From Pollutibacter soli (GTDB lineage: Bacteria > Bacteroidota > Bacteroidia > Chitinophagales > Chitinophagaceae): DNA of 64,000 nucleotides. Below are positions 28,154 through 36,755 of the stretch, one piece after another. Position 1 is the first letter of the stretch, and every line of letters begins with the position of its first letter. Under the pieces are notes generated by a model. The model was not told the DNA's origin. It saw only the letters and a program-made list of their open reading frames with translations, and searched no databases. Position numbers and translations under genes: made by a program. Location: NCBI GenBank assembly GCA_029269725.1, contig JARJHS010000001.1:496001-560000 (forward strand). Reading direction: 5' to 3'.

Positions 28154-29080
28154 ATGAAGAAACTTGATGGTTTAATTGCTGCCTGTTTTACACCATTCTT
28201 TGAAGACGGATCGATTAATTATGGTATGATACCAGAACTCGTTGATAAATTATACAACGATGGAGTAACCGGTGTATTCGTATGTGGAAGTAATGGTGAA
28301 GGTCCGAATATGACCACAGAAGAGAGAATGAGAGTGAGTGAGGCTTTTGTAAAGGCATCAGCAAAAAAATTATTGATTGTTGTTCATGTGGGTCACAGCA
28401 GTATTGCGGATGCAAAAATTCTTGCAGCGCACGCTGAAGAGATTGGCGCCGATGCCGTGTCTTCTGTTGCAGCGTTCTATTTTAAACCAATCAACGTTCA
28501 GAATCTGGCAGATTGTATGGCAGAGATTGCCAGTGCAGCGCCGAAACTTCCTTTTTATTATTATCATATTCCACATCTTACCGGCGTAAGTATGGATATG
28601 ATTGAATTTTTAAAGATCGCTGAAACAAAAATTCCCAATTTCGCAGGGATCAAATACACTGCTTCCACAATTCATGAATTCCAGGCATGTCTGAATTACC
28701 AGAAAGGCAGGTTCCAAATTCTTTTCGGATTGGATGAACTGCTGTTACCGGCATTGGTAGTCGGTGGGAAGGCTGCTATCGGAAGTACATACACATTCGC
28801 TGCGCCTGTCTACCTGAAAACGATCGAACTTTTCAATAGCGGAAAAATTGCAGAGGCGCAGGAGAATCATGCATGGATAGTGGAATTCATCAGAATACTT
28901 GTCAAATATCCACCGATCCCCGGACAAAAGGCGATTATGAAAATGCTGGGGTGGGATCTCGGGCCGGCTCGTCTGCCACTGACAACTCTATCCCAACAGG
29001 CATATGAGCAATTTCAGAAAGAATTGAGCGCGATCGGATTTTTTGAAAAAGTACCGCAGGCAAAAAAGGCGCTTGCATGA
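28154..29080 (+). CDS. nanA: N-acetylneuraminate lyase-like aldolase (DHDPS/NAL family)
   Basis: A class I aldolase that would cleave N-acetylneuraminate, or a related nonulosonate, to pyruvate and an N-acetylhexosamine. It has 308 residues. Seen: GLIAACFTPFFEDGSIN, the pyruvate-binding GSNGEG loop at 45-50, Tyr137 in PFYYYHIP and the Schiff-base Lys167 in FAGIKYTAS. The FYYYHIP motif favours NAL over dihydrodipicolinate synthase. It lies between the altered sialidase and the mutarotase-symporter fusion. No ManNAc kinase or ManNAc-6-phosphate epimerase is in the window, so downstream steps are elsewhere or different. Confidence 0.88.
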   Translation: MKKLDGLIAACFTPFFEDGSINYGMIPELVDKLYNDGVTGVFVCGSNGEGPNMTTEERMRVSEAFVKASAKKLLIVVHVGHSSIADAKILAAHAEEIGADAVSSVAAFYFKPINVQNLADCMAEIASAAPKLPFYYYHIPHLTGVSMDMIEFLKIAETKIPNFAGIKYTASTIHEFQACLNYQKGRFQILFGLDELLLPALVVGGKAAIGSTYTFAAPVYLKTIELFNSGKIAEAQENHAWIVEFIRILVKYPPIPGQKAIMKMLGWDLGPARLPLTTLSQQAYEQFQKELSAIGFFEKVPQAKKALA

Positions 29081-29162
29081 CCAATGGGCTGAATATCTAA
29101 TCGAAAAATAATCCGATCTGCCAGAGTGGATGATTTAGATTGTAGGCCACAAAAATTTACGA

Positions 29163-31745
29163 ATGCCCCGTTTGAAATATTTATTCTTTTTATTGATTTG
29201 TTTGCAGAGTATGCGTAACCAGGCACAGGACAAGTTGGACAAAAACTATTTTTCGTGGAGTCAATTGGAACCTGTACCTGATGCCGATGGTTTTGCAGGG
29301 TCTTATGCAGGTGTGAGTAATGGAACTCTTTTGGTAGCTGGCGGTACAAATTTCCCTGGAGGAAAAAGGCCCTGGACAAACGGAACCAAAACATGGTATG
29401 ACTATATCTATGCTTTGGATAAACCCGAAGGAATCTGGAAACTCGTTGGGAAACTTCCAAAACCAATGGGGTATGGTGTTTCACTCAGTTACGACAATGG
29501 GCTTCTTTGTATTGGAGGTGGTGATGCAAAACAAAACTTTGCGGAAGTATACCTGCTTAAATATAACAATGGTAAAATAAGTACAGAAACATTTCCATCC
29601 ATGCCCGGGCCACTGCTTAACGCGTGTGGTGTTGTTGCCGGTGATGTTCTTTATGTACAGGGTGGTATTGCCACTCCAACGGGCTTAACGCAAAATATTT
29701 TCTGGAGTCTGGATCTGAAATCAGGTAAAGAGTGGAATATTCTGGATACAATTCCAGCTGCTTCGAGAATGCTTGCAACTGCGGGTACCGTTGATGGTAA
29801 GGTGTACGTTTTTGGCGGCGTGAAACTGGAAATCACTCCCTCTGATTCGCTTCCACATAGAGAGTACCTGAAAGATGCATGGTGTTATGATAAATTGAAA
29901 GGCTGGAAAAAGCTTGCTGACCTTCCGAATCCGTTGGCAGCTGCTCCATCTCCGGCTTATAATGCTGGTCAATCTCATCTGATTTTATTTGGAGGTGATG
30001 ATGGTGAGAATGCATCGAGGGTTCAGGAATTAAAAGATGGGCATCCGGGTTTCAGAAGTGAGATCCTGGCCTACAATACGATTACAGACACATGGTCGGT
30101 GACGGGCAAAATGCCCGTGGTTAAAAAAGAAGATGCGGAAACGAATCCTCACGGAAGCGTATACGCGCCGGTGACAACACCGTTAACGACATGGAATGGT
30201 AAAGTAGTCATCGCAGGCGGCGAAGCAAGACCAGCAGTAAGAACAAATAAGGTTCTTGTTGCTTTGCCTGAACAACCTAAAGGAAAATTCGGTGGCTTCG
30301 ACTGGCTGGTAATTGCGCTATACTTCTGTGCAGTTGCTGGTATCAGTTACTATGTGTCAAGAAATATGGGTGATACCACCGGTGATTTCTTTCTCGGAGG
30401 ACAAAAAATTCCCTGGTGGGCAGCGGGCCTCAGCATATTTGGTTCAAAACTCAGTGCGCTTACATTCATCGCAATTCCTGCAAAAACATTTGCCACAGAT
30501 TGGGTCTTTATCATGAATAATATCATGATCCTTGTTGTGGCGCCCATTGTAACCTGGTTCTATCTGCCATATTTCAGGAAGCTAAAAATTACGAGCGTAT
30601 ATGAGTATCTGCAAATACGCTTCAATAAAAAGGTAAAGCTGCTCGGCAGCGCGACGTTCGTACTTTTTCAATTGAGTCGCCTTGGTGTTGTGATCTATCT
30701 TCCGGCATTGGTATTAAGTACAGTTACCGGGATCAACATCTTCGCCTGTATTTTATTGACTACATTGATCACCACAGCTTATAGTGTTGCGGGCGGAATA
30801 GAAGCCGTGGTATGGACGGAAGTCATGCAGGTATTTGTTTTACTCGGTGGCGCATTGGCCAGCTTTCTTTTCATTACTTACCACAATGATGGCGGCTTTG
30901 TTGCTCTTGTGAAAGAAGCGAATGCGCATGATAAATTCCGCATAGCGAATATGGGATGGGCGATGTCGCAACCCGTACTCTGGGTAGTGGCCGTCGGCGC
31001 TTTTCTCACAAACCTGGTCACCTATACTTCCGACCAGGTGGTGGTGCAAAGATATCTTACTACGAAGACAGAAAAAGAAGCACGGAAATCAATCTATACA
31101 AATGCATTGGTGGTGATTCCTGCAACACTGATTTTCTTTGGTGTTGGTACAGCACTCTGGGTTTTCTTCAGGCATAATCCAACGGAACTGAACCCGCATG
31201 GTCGCACAGATGATGTGTTTCCCTGGTTTATCTCCCAGGAATTACCAGCGGGACTGTCAGGACTTGTTATCGCTGGTTTATTCGCAGCGACAATGTCAAC
31301 GATCAGTTCCAGCATGAACTCAATTGCGACTGTTGTCACAACTGACTTTTACAAGAACTGGAAAAAAGAAGCAACAGACAAACAATGCCTGCGGTTTGCC
31401 AAATTATTTACGATGGTACTCGGTGTCCTGGGCAGCCTGATCGCATTGTATCTCGTGTATTTGCAGAATGCATCGATCTGGGATCAGTACTTAAAAATCA
31501 TTGGTCTTTTCGGAGGTTGTCTTGCCGGAATGTTTATGGCTGGAATATTTTTCCCGAAAATCAACAGCCGTGGTATCTTACTGGGCTTTTTGTTCAGTAG
31601 TATCGGCTTATACTTTGTTCAGAAATCGGATCAGATCAATTTCTTTTTATATCCTCTTTTCGCAGTATTCGGCTGCGTAATCATCGGGTATATTTTTAGC
31701 TTGATCTTTCCTGACAAACGAACTGCTGAAACAGCAATTGTATAA
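29163..31745 (+). CDS. Kelch mutarotase (NanM-like) fused to sodium:solute symporter
   Basis: An 860-residue fusion. After a signal sequence (YLFFLLICLQS), residues about 30-370 form a kelch propeller of the cyclically permuted mutarotase/N-acetylneuraminate epimerase type (VSNGTLLVAGGTNFPGG, LCIGGGDAKQNF, VYVFGGVKLE, LILFGGDDGE). Residues about 380-855 are a sodium:solute symporter with about 13-14 helices (NMGDTTGDFFLGGQKIPWWAAGLSIFGSKLSALTFIA; GLFAATMSTISSSMNSIATVV). The propeller would face the periplasm and convert the released alpha-anomer before uptake. This architecture is known in Bacteroidota sialic-acid loci. No frameshift is seen at the junction. Confidence 0.9.
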   Translation: MPRLKYLFFLLICLQSMRNQAQDKLDKNYFSWSQLEPVPDADGFAGSYAGVSNGTLLVAGGTNFPGGKRPWTNGTKTWYDYIYALDKPEGIWKLVGKLPKPMGYGVSLSYDNGLLCIGGGDAKQNFAEVYLLKYNNGKISTETFPSMPGPLLNACGVVAGDVLYVQGGIATPTGLTQNIFWSLDLKSGKEWNILDTIPAASRMLATAGTVDGKVYVFGGVKLEITPSDSLPHREYLKDAWCYDKLKGWKKLADLPNPLAAAPSPAYNAGQSHLILFGGDDGENASRVQELKDGHPGFRSEILAYNTITDTWSVTGKMPVVKKEDAETNPHGSVYAPVTTPLTTWNGKVVIAGGEARPAVRTNKVLVALPEQPKGKFGGFDWLVIALYFCAVAGISYYVSRNMGDTTGDFFLGGQKIPWWAAGLSIFGSKLSALTFIAIPAKTFATDWVFIMNNIMILVVAPIVTWFYLPYFRKLKITSVYEYLQIRFNKKVKLLGSATFVLFQLSRLGVVIYLPALVLSTVTGINIFACILLTTLITTAYSVAGGIEAVVWTEVMQVFVLLGGALASFLFITYHNDGGFVALVKEANAHDKFRIANMGWAMSQPVLWVVAVGAFLTNLVTYTSDQVVVQRYLTTKTEKEARKSIYTNALVVIPATLIFFGVGTALWVFFRHNPTELNPHGRTDDVFPWFISQELPAGLSGLVIAGLFAATMSTISSSMNSIATVVTTDFYKNWKKEATDKQCLRFAKLFTMVLGVLGSLIALYLVYLQNASIWDQYLKIIGLFGGCLAGMFMAGIFFPKINSRGILLGFLFSSIGLYFVQKSDQINFFLYPLFAVFGCVIIGYIFSLIFPDKRTAETAIV

Positions 31746-31762
31746 AATTAAAAACGGCAGTT

Positions 31763-32704
31763 ATGTTGATTTACGTAGACACACCATTCAATGAAGAGCA
31801 AAAGGACCAGTTAACTTATGGATCGCCTGAAGATCTTTTTGTTTTCAAAGACGAGATTGAATCAAAAGAAGAACAGCTGGCAACATTGTTAAAGGCGGAT
31901 ATTCTTTTAGGCAATCCGAAACCCGTTGAATGGCTGGAAAAAGCGAATAATCTGAAATGGGTGCAATTGTATTCAACGGGCTTTGAATACTACAGAAATA
32001 TAAAAATCCCTGCTGCGATAACAAATATGCAGGATTATTATTCACAGCCATGTGCTGAAACTGCTGTTGGTGGAATCATGGCGCTGTATAGAGGCATGGA
32101 TAATTTCGGTGTGTTGAAGAAAGAGAAAAAATGGGTGGGATATACTTTGCGTGCACATCTGCAATTGCTGCAGGATAAAAAAGTAGTAATACTGGGATAC
32201 GGAAATATTGGAAAAAGAGTTGCAAAAATTCTGAGTGGTTTTGATTGCGAAATAAAGATCTATGCACGTACTGCACCGGAGGCAACTATCCGTACAACGG
32301 ATGATTTGCTGAAAGAACTGGGTTGGGCTGATATCGTGATCGGATGTTTACCAGGCACTGCAGAAACCAAAGGTTTGTTTACTTCAGAGATGATCCGCGC
32401 CATGAAACAGGGCGCCATATTCAGCAATGTAGGCAGGGGCAACCTGGTAGAAGATGAGCAGGTATTGATCGATGCATTAAATGAAGGGAAGCTGGGCGGA
32501 GCTGTGCTCGATGTTACTGCCGAAGAACCTATTCCCGCAGATCATCCGCTTTGGGATTGCCGAAATACGATTTTGAGTCAGCACTCGGGTGGTGGAAATG
32601 TGAGCGAATATTTTGGTATCGCACAATTTTTTCTTGAAAACCTGGAAAGATTTAAAAAAAATATCCCGCTGAAAAATCCGGTGGATTTCGGGCGGGGCTA
32701 TTAA
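31763..32704 (+). CDS. D-2-hydroxyacid dehydrogenase family protein
   Basis: A 313-residue NAD(P)-dependent oxidoreductase of the D-isomer 2-hydroxyacid family, acting on 2-oxo acids or D-2-hydroxy acids. The Rossmann motif GYGNIGKRVAKIL lies near residues 149-161. The catalytic trio is visible: Arg in SNVGRGNLVEDE, Glu in DVTAEEPIP and His in ILSQHSGGG. It follows the symporter gene by 17 nt. In this context it may reduce or oxidise a keto acid or keto sugar acid from the pathway. A paralogue is at 40580. Confidence 0.88.
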   Translation: MLIYVDTPFNEEQKDQLTYGSPEDLFVFKDEIESKEEQLATLLKADILLGNPKPVEWLEKANNLKWVQLYSTGFEYYRNIKIPAAITNMQDYYSQPCAETAVGGIMALYRGMDNFGVLKKEKKWVGYTLRAHLQLLQDKKVVILGYGNIGKRVAKILSGFDCEIKIYARTAPEATIRTTDDLLKELGWADIVIGCLPGTAETKGLFTSEMIRAMKQGAIFSNVGRGNLVEDEQVLIDALNEGKLGGAVLDVTAEEPIPADHPLWDCRNTILSQHSGGGNVSEYFGIAQFFLENLERFKKNIPLKNPVDFGRGY

Positions 32705-32783
32705 AAATTAAAAGGTATCCGGCTCCTTTCCGGTGAAGCGGGAAGACTGTTTGCACCTATGATTAATGCTGATTTGTTTGTTA

Positions 32784-32829
32784 TTGTCATTCCTGGATGT
32801 TCAAAACACGATACCATTAAGAATGACGA
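32784..32829. repeat. Inverted repeat with GTCATTC/GAATGAC arms
   Basis: ATTGTCATTC and GAATGACGAT pair at 9 of 10 positions across a spacer of about 28 nt. It lies between the dehydrogenase and the first PhyH gene, so it could end the upstream transcript, but there is no T tract. Confidence 0.4.
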
Positions 32830-32871
32830 TATTGCTGCAGTATAACGCATCAATAACAAAAACTTAGAGCC

Positions 32872-33714
32872 ATGACAACAGCCTCAACGACAACAGCCGA
32901 AAAAGCATTCACCGAAGAACTGAATGCACCCTTTACTATAACACCGGAAATGGTTGACTTCTTTTCCGAATATGGCTATATCAAAATCAAAAATGTGCTC
33001 AGCTCGCCATTACTGAAGTTTTATGGTAATGTGATAACGAGTGAAGTGAAAAGATTGAATACGCTGGAAAAACCGATGGAGGAAAGAACAACTTATGAAA
33101 AGGCTTTTCTTCAGATCATGAATATCTGGCGTGAAAATGACACGGTAAAAGATTTTGTATTCTCAAAAAGGCTTGCAAAGATTGCTGCGGACCTGATGCA
33201 GGTAAATGGAGTTCGTCTTTATCATGACCAGGCATTGTACAAAGAACCCTCGGGAGGTATAACCCCCTGGCATGCTGATCAGTTCTACTGGCCGTTGGAC
33301 ACACCAAAAACAATCACTGCATGGATTCCATTCCAGGATACGCCGATGGAAATGGGCCCGCTTGCTTTTGCAGAAAAAAGTCAGTCAGTTGAAATAGGTC
33401 GCGATATAGAAATTTCGGATGAAAGTGAAAACATCCTGCAGGAAGAATTGAGGAAGAGAAATTTCAATATGAATGACACACCATTCGAATTAGGCGAACT
33501 CAGTTATCATGCCGGCTGGTTGTTTCATCGTGCTGGTCCGAATAAATCAACAAAACCGCGGGAGGTAATGACGATGATTTACATGGATAAGGATATACGC
33601 ATAAAAAAGCCATCGAATAGTTACCAGGTCAACGACTGGAACAGTTGGTGTTCAGGATATCCGATTGGAGGCGTACCTGAAGGGCCTTTGAATCCGGTGC
33701 TTTATGAACGTTAA
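32872..33714 (+). CDS. PhyH-family Fe(II)/2-oxoglutarate dioxygenase (first of three)
   Basis: A soluble 280-residue non-heme iron oxygenase of the phytanoyl-CoA dioxygenase family. The iron triad is intact: His134 and Asp136 (TPWHADQFYWPLD) and His219 (WLFHRAGPN), with Arg230 as probable 2-oxoglutarate ligand. The family hydroxylates varied small molecules, not only phytanoyl-CoA. Two more family members lie downstream (34159 and 35891) with low similarity to each other. Its stop codon is inside an AACGTTAAACGTTAAA repeat. The substrate is unknown. Confidence 0.88.
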   Translation: MTTASTTTAEKAFTEELNAPFTITPEMVDFFSEYGYIKIKNVLSSPLLKFYGNVITSEVKRLNTLEKPMEERTTYEKAFLQIMNIWRENDTVKDFVFSKRLAKIAADLMQVNGVRLYHDQALYKEPSGGITPWHADQFYWPLDTPKTITAWIPFQDTPMEMGPLAFAEKSQSVEIGRDIEISDESENILQEELRKRNFNMNDTPFELGELSYHAGWLFHRAGPNKSTKPREVMTMIYMDKDIRIKKPSNSYQVNDWNSWCSGYPIGGVPEGPLNPVLYER

Positions 33715-33770
33715 ACGTTAAATGTAGAACGTAAAACGTAAAACGTAAAAAGTAAAACGTTATACGTTCT
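33707..33770. repeat. AACGTNAAACG-type heptad repeat overlapping a stop codon
   Basis: Units of ACGTTAA and then ACGTAAA repeat through 33707-33770 and include the TAA stop of the first PhyH gene. The same units abut stop codons at 26818 and 60600. Confidence 0.65.
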
Positions 33771-33812
33771 AGGTAAACTTCTGTGAATAGATCGATCAAA
33801 AGCGATGGGCAA

Positions 33813-34120
33813 GAACCGTAGGTTCGATAATATTTTAGAGCCATAGGCTCGATTATATTATAGCCGCGGAATTCATTCCACGGAAAATGAATGTTAATTA
33901 AAATAGATAAAGAGCCGTAGGCTCGGCATATCATAGAGCCGTAGGCTCGATTATTTTTTAGCCGCGGAATTTATTCCGCGGGAAAAATGAATGTCAATTA
34001 ATATAGATAAAGCGCCGTAGTCTCGACGATCTTATAGAGCCGAAGGCTCGATTTTCTTTTAACCGCGGAATTTATTCCTGGGTAAAGCGAATGCTAACCG
34101 ATGCTAAGAGCCAGAGGCTC
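33813..34120. repeat. Tandem array of a ~99-bp two-hairpin element
   Basis: Three units start at 33813, 33912 and 34012 with a partial fourth at 34108. Each carries small hairpins of the form GAGCC-GTA-GGCTC, an AT-rich linker such as GATTATTTTTTAG, and a larger hairpin CCGCGGAAT-TT-ATTCCGCGG, followed by an AT-rich tail with AATGAATGTNAATTA and ATAGATAAA. The 444-bp gap between the first and second PhyH genes (33715-34158) is filled by this array and the heptad repeat and holds no gene. A related copy with different stem sequence lies at 40476. Confidence 0.8.
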
Positions 34121-34158
34121 GATGATTTTTTTCGATATAACATCTTTACAAATAAATC

Positions 34159-34923
34159 ATGTTTTCAGATTTGCAAAAGCAACAACTCGTCAAACAATTC
34201 CGCGAAGATGGTTTTGTGGTGATGAAAGGATTTTTGAACGATGCAGAGCTAAGCGAAGTTCGTGAACACCTGGATAAACTGATCAGTGAAAAAGTGCCGT
34301 CCATGCCGCCGGAAAAAGCTTTCTATGAGGATCACAAAGATAAAACTTCTCTTAAACAGATCCAGGCACTTTATGATGACGATGCCTTGTTTCATTCGAT
34401 GATGTTCGAAAGCAAATTTGAAGAACTCGCATCGATATTATTGGAAGATGCCGTCATTGGAAAAAACATGCAGTATTTCAACAAACCTCCAAAGATTGGC
34501 AAGCCAACACCACCACACCAGGATGGATATTATTTCATGCTCGAACCGAATGAAGCTGTAACGATGTGGCTGGGTCTTGAAAATGTGGACGAAGAAAACG
34601 GATGTGTCAGATATATTAAAGGGTCGAACAATAAAGGTATGCGTCAGCATACGAGAACACAAACACTCGGTTTCTCCCAGGGGATTTCGGATTTCGGCAC
34701 CGATGATGATAAAGCTAATGAAGTCTGGTTCGAAACAAACGCGGGTGATCTTTTGGTGCATCACTCAATGACGATCCATCGTGCAGACGGTAACAATAGT
34801 CAGGATCGTAGCCGCAAAGCCCTTGGCTTTATATACTATGCTGAAAAAGCAAAGGAAGACGCATCAGCAAAAAAGGAATACCAGGAAAAACTCGCAAAAG
34901 AAATCAGGGAAAAAGTAAAGTAA
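34159..34923 (+). CDS. PhyH-family Fe(II)/2-oxoglutarate dioxygenase (second of three)
   Basis: A 254-residue oxygenase. His120 and Asp122 (TPPHQDGYYFML) with His207 (MTIHRADGN) form the iron site, and Arg217 or Arg219 (NSQDRSRKALGF) should bind 2-oxoglutarate. It begins FREDGFVVMKGFLND, a typical PhyH N-terminus. The stop overlaps the next ATG by one base (TAATG), so it is translationally coupled to the NHL propeller gene. This tight link suggests both act on the same metabolite. Confidence 0.9.
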   Translation: MFSDLQKQQLVKQFREDGFVVMKGFLNDAELSEVREHLDKLISEKVPSMPPEKAFYEDHKDKTSLKQIQALYDDDALFHSMMFESKFEELASILLEDAVIGKNMQYFNKPPKIGKPTPPHQDGYYFMLEPNEAVTMWLGLENVDEENGCVRYIKGSNNKGMRQHTRTQTLGFSQGISDFGTDDDKANEVWFETNAGDLLVHHSMTIHRADGNNSQDRSRKALGFIYYAEKAKEDASAKKEYQEKLAKEIREKVK

Positions 34924-35873
34924 TGGAACAAATCATCGGTCATAATTCACATCGATATACAATTGATAAAAACTGGGGTATACAGCATCCTGCAAAATAT
35001 CCTGTGAATGATTGCCACGAAATGGTGATGGATAGTAAAGGGCGTTTGTTCATGCTAACTAACGACACAAGGAATAATATCCTGATCTATGATAAATCAG
35101 GAAAAATAACCGCCAGTTGGGGCACTACATATCCTGGCGCGCATGGTTTATCGATCTGTAACGAAAATGGAACGGAATTCCTGTTCATTACTGATACTGA
35201 CAGACAGCAGGTTTTCAAAACTACGCTGGATGGTGAGGAAGTGATGGTTATGAGTGTACCGAAAGAGATAAAGGAATACACGTCCGGTGAGCAATTCAAA
35301 CCTACTGAAACTGCGGTTGCGCCTGATGGTGATATTTATGTTACTGATGGATACGGTTTGCAGTTTGTCATTCAGTACAATTCAAAAGGTGAATATATCA
35401 GGCATTGGGGAGGTCTGGGTAATGGAGATGAACAGTTTGATTGCGTACATGGTATTGCCATAGACAATCGAAATCCGGATGCTGTATCCCTGATCATTAC
35501 ATCCCGTAACCACAATGCGTTAAAGCATTTTACCCTCGATGGAAAATACCTGTCAACCACAAAACTTCCCGGATCATTTATTTGCCGGCCGGTGGTTCAT
35601 GGCGAAAACATTTACGGCGCTGTTTTCAGATCAGAAATGAATACGTTGAACAACTCAGGATATATTACCATCCTTGATAAAAACAATAAGGTGATTTCAA
35701 CACCGGGTGGTACTGAACCTGTATATACTAACGGTGTGCTTCAATTGCAGAAAAAAGCAGATCACACTTTTCTACATCCGCATGATGTATGCGTAGACGA
35801 TGAAGAAAATATTTATGTACCCCAATGGAATTCGGGCAAAACCTACCCGGTGAAACTTACAAGAATCAAATAA
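34923..35873 (+). CDS. NHL-repeat six-bladed beta-propeller protein
   Basis: A 316-residue protein without a signal peptide, so probably cytoplasmic. NHL-type blades repeat through the sequence (CHEMVMDSKGRLFMLTND, GLSICNENGTEFLFITDTDRQQVFKT, TAVAPDGDIYVTDGYGLQFVIQYN, VHGIAIDNRNPDA, HDVCVDDEENIYVPQWNSG). The fold is shared by SMP-30-like lactonases, peptidylglycine amidating lyases and pure scaffolds. No specific catalytic residues can be assigned by eye. It overlaps the second PhyH gene by 1 nt and is followed 17 nt later by the third, so all are in one operon. Confidence 0.82.
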   Translation: MEQIIGHNSHRYTIDKNWGIQHPAKYPVNDCHEMVMDSKGRLFMLTNDTRNNILIYDKSGKITASWGTTYPGAHGLSICNENGTEFLFITDTDRQQVFKTTLDGEEVMVMSVPKEIKEYTSGEQFKPTETAVAPDGDIYVTDGYGLQFVIQYNSKGEYIRHWGGLGNGDEQFDCVHGIAIDNRNPDAVSLIITSRNHNALKHFTLDGKYLSTTKLPGSFICRPVVHGENIYGAVFRSEMNTLNNSGYITILDKNNKVISTPGGTEPVYTNGVLQLQKKADHTFLHPHDVCVDDEENIYVPQWNSGKTYPVKLTRIK

Positions 35874-35890
35874 TCTAAATCATATTGAAA

Positions 35891-36673
35891 ATGTCACTGC
35901 ACAGAAATTTCTTTAATTATCGTGATCTAACTTCTGAAGAGCTGGCCATCTTCAAGGAGAATGGTTATCTCGTCATTAAGAATATTCTTACTGCTGAAGG
36001 TCTTGATCAAATGCGCAGGGAATGTATGACTGCCTGGAATGCAGAGAAACAGGCATTCGATCCGGCTAAGTCGTGGTTGCAGAATTCTTTGCTTGTAAAT
36101 ATTCATCACCAGGCGCCTGCTGTCCGTGATTATTATTTCGAAGGTCCGTTGGTTGATATGGCTGCACAAATTATCGGGCCGAATATAAAAGGTGCTACAT
36201 CGCAACTCACTTTTAAAATGGCTGGCAATACAAAACCATTTGGGTGGCACCAGGACAATGGTTATGGTGAGCTTGAACCGTACAATGCCCTTACTACTTT
36301 GACTGCCCTCGATGATACTGATCAGGGGAATGGTTGTTTATGGTTGATTCCTGGTAGTCACGCGGGTGGACAGATACGTGTAAATCAGACGGAAGAAGAA
36401 AAACAAAAGAAATCTGAGATCATTGTTGAAGCGGATGACAGTCTCGCAGTTCCAATGGAAATGCGTGCCGGAGATGCACTGATATTTAATTGCTGGATGT
36501 TACACAAATCAGATGGTAATCTTTCGAAAGATCGTGATCGAAGGATTCTGTTCCTGCGTTATGCCGATGCTGATGCTGTGGAAGTATATAATAATCGCAG
36601 ACCCAGGTTGGGCAGATTAGTGAAAGGAGAAACAAGGTTTACTGAGGTGAAGGAGTTTGAAACAAACATTTAG
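35891..36673 (+). CDS. PhyH-family Fe(II)/2-oxoglutarate dioxygenase (third of three)
   Basis: A 260-residue oxygenase from the ATG at 35891; an in-frame TTG two codons upstream is less likely. His120 and Asp122 (FGWHQDNGYGEL) with His205 (MLHKSDGN) form the iron site, and RDRR just after holds the likely 2-oxoglutarate arginine. The central DDTDQGNGCLWLIPGSH matches the family well. It ends one operon segment; a GGAGTAAGGAGGC repeat follows its stop and an 82-nt gap leads to the sialidase. Confidence 0.9.
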   Translation: MSLHRNFFNYRDLTSEELAIFKENGYLVIKNILTAEGLDQMRRECMTAWNAEKQAFDPAKSWLQNSLLVNIHHQAPAVRDYYFEGPLVDMAAQIIGPNIKGATSQLTFKMAGNTKPFGWHQDNGYGELEPYNALTTLTALDDTDQGNGCLWLIPGSHAGGQIRVNQTEEEKQKKSEIIVEADDSLAVPMEMRAGDALIFNCWMLHKSDGNLSKDRDRRILFLRYADADAVEVYNNRRPRLGRLVKGETRFTEVKEFETNI

Positions 36674-36682
36674 ATGGGAGAC

Positions 36683-36702
36683 AGGAGTAAGGAGGCAGGA
36701 GA
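36683..36702 (+). repeat. 20-nt purine-rich repeat after the third PhyH stop
   Basis: AGGAGTAAGGAGGCAGGAGA starts 10 nt after the stop. The exact sequence occurs on the minus strand at 20129-20148, where it overlaps a stop codon. Confidence 0.65.
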
Positions 36703-36755
36703 GAACAGCCGATCGCTGGTAAGGAAAGATTTTTTCATTTTTCAAAAAACATCTG

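Noticed and set aside
28154-29080. Dihydrodipicolinate synthase (dapA) for lysine synthesis
   Set aside because: The FYYYHIP segment and the neighbourhood of sialidase and mutarotase-symporter genes favour an N-acetylneuraminate-lyase-type aldolase.
33813-34120. CRISPR-like array
   Set aside because: Units are about 99 bp long with repeats throughout; there are no unique spacers of constant length, and no cas genes are present.
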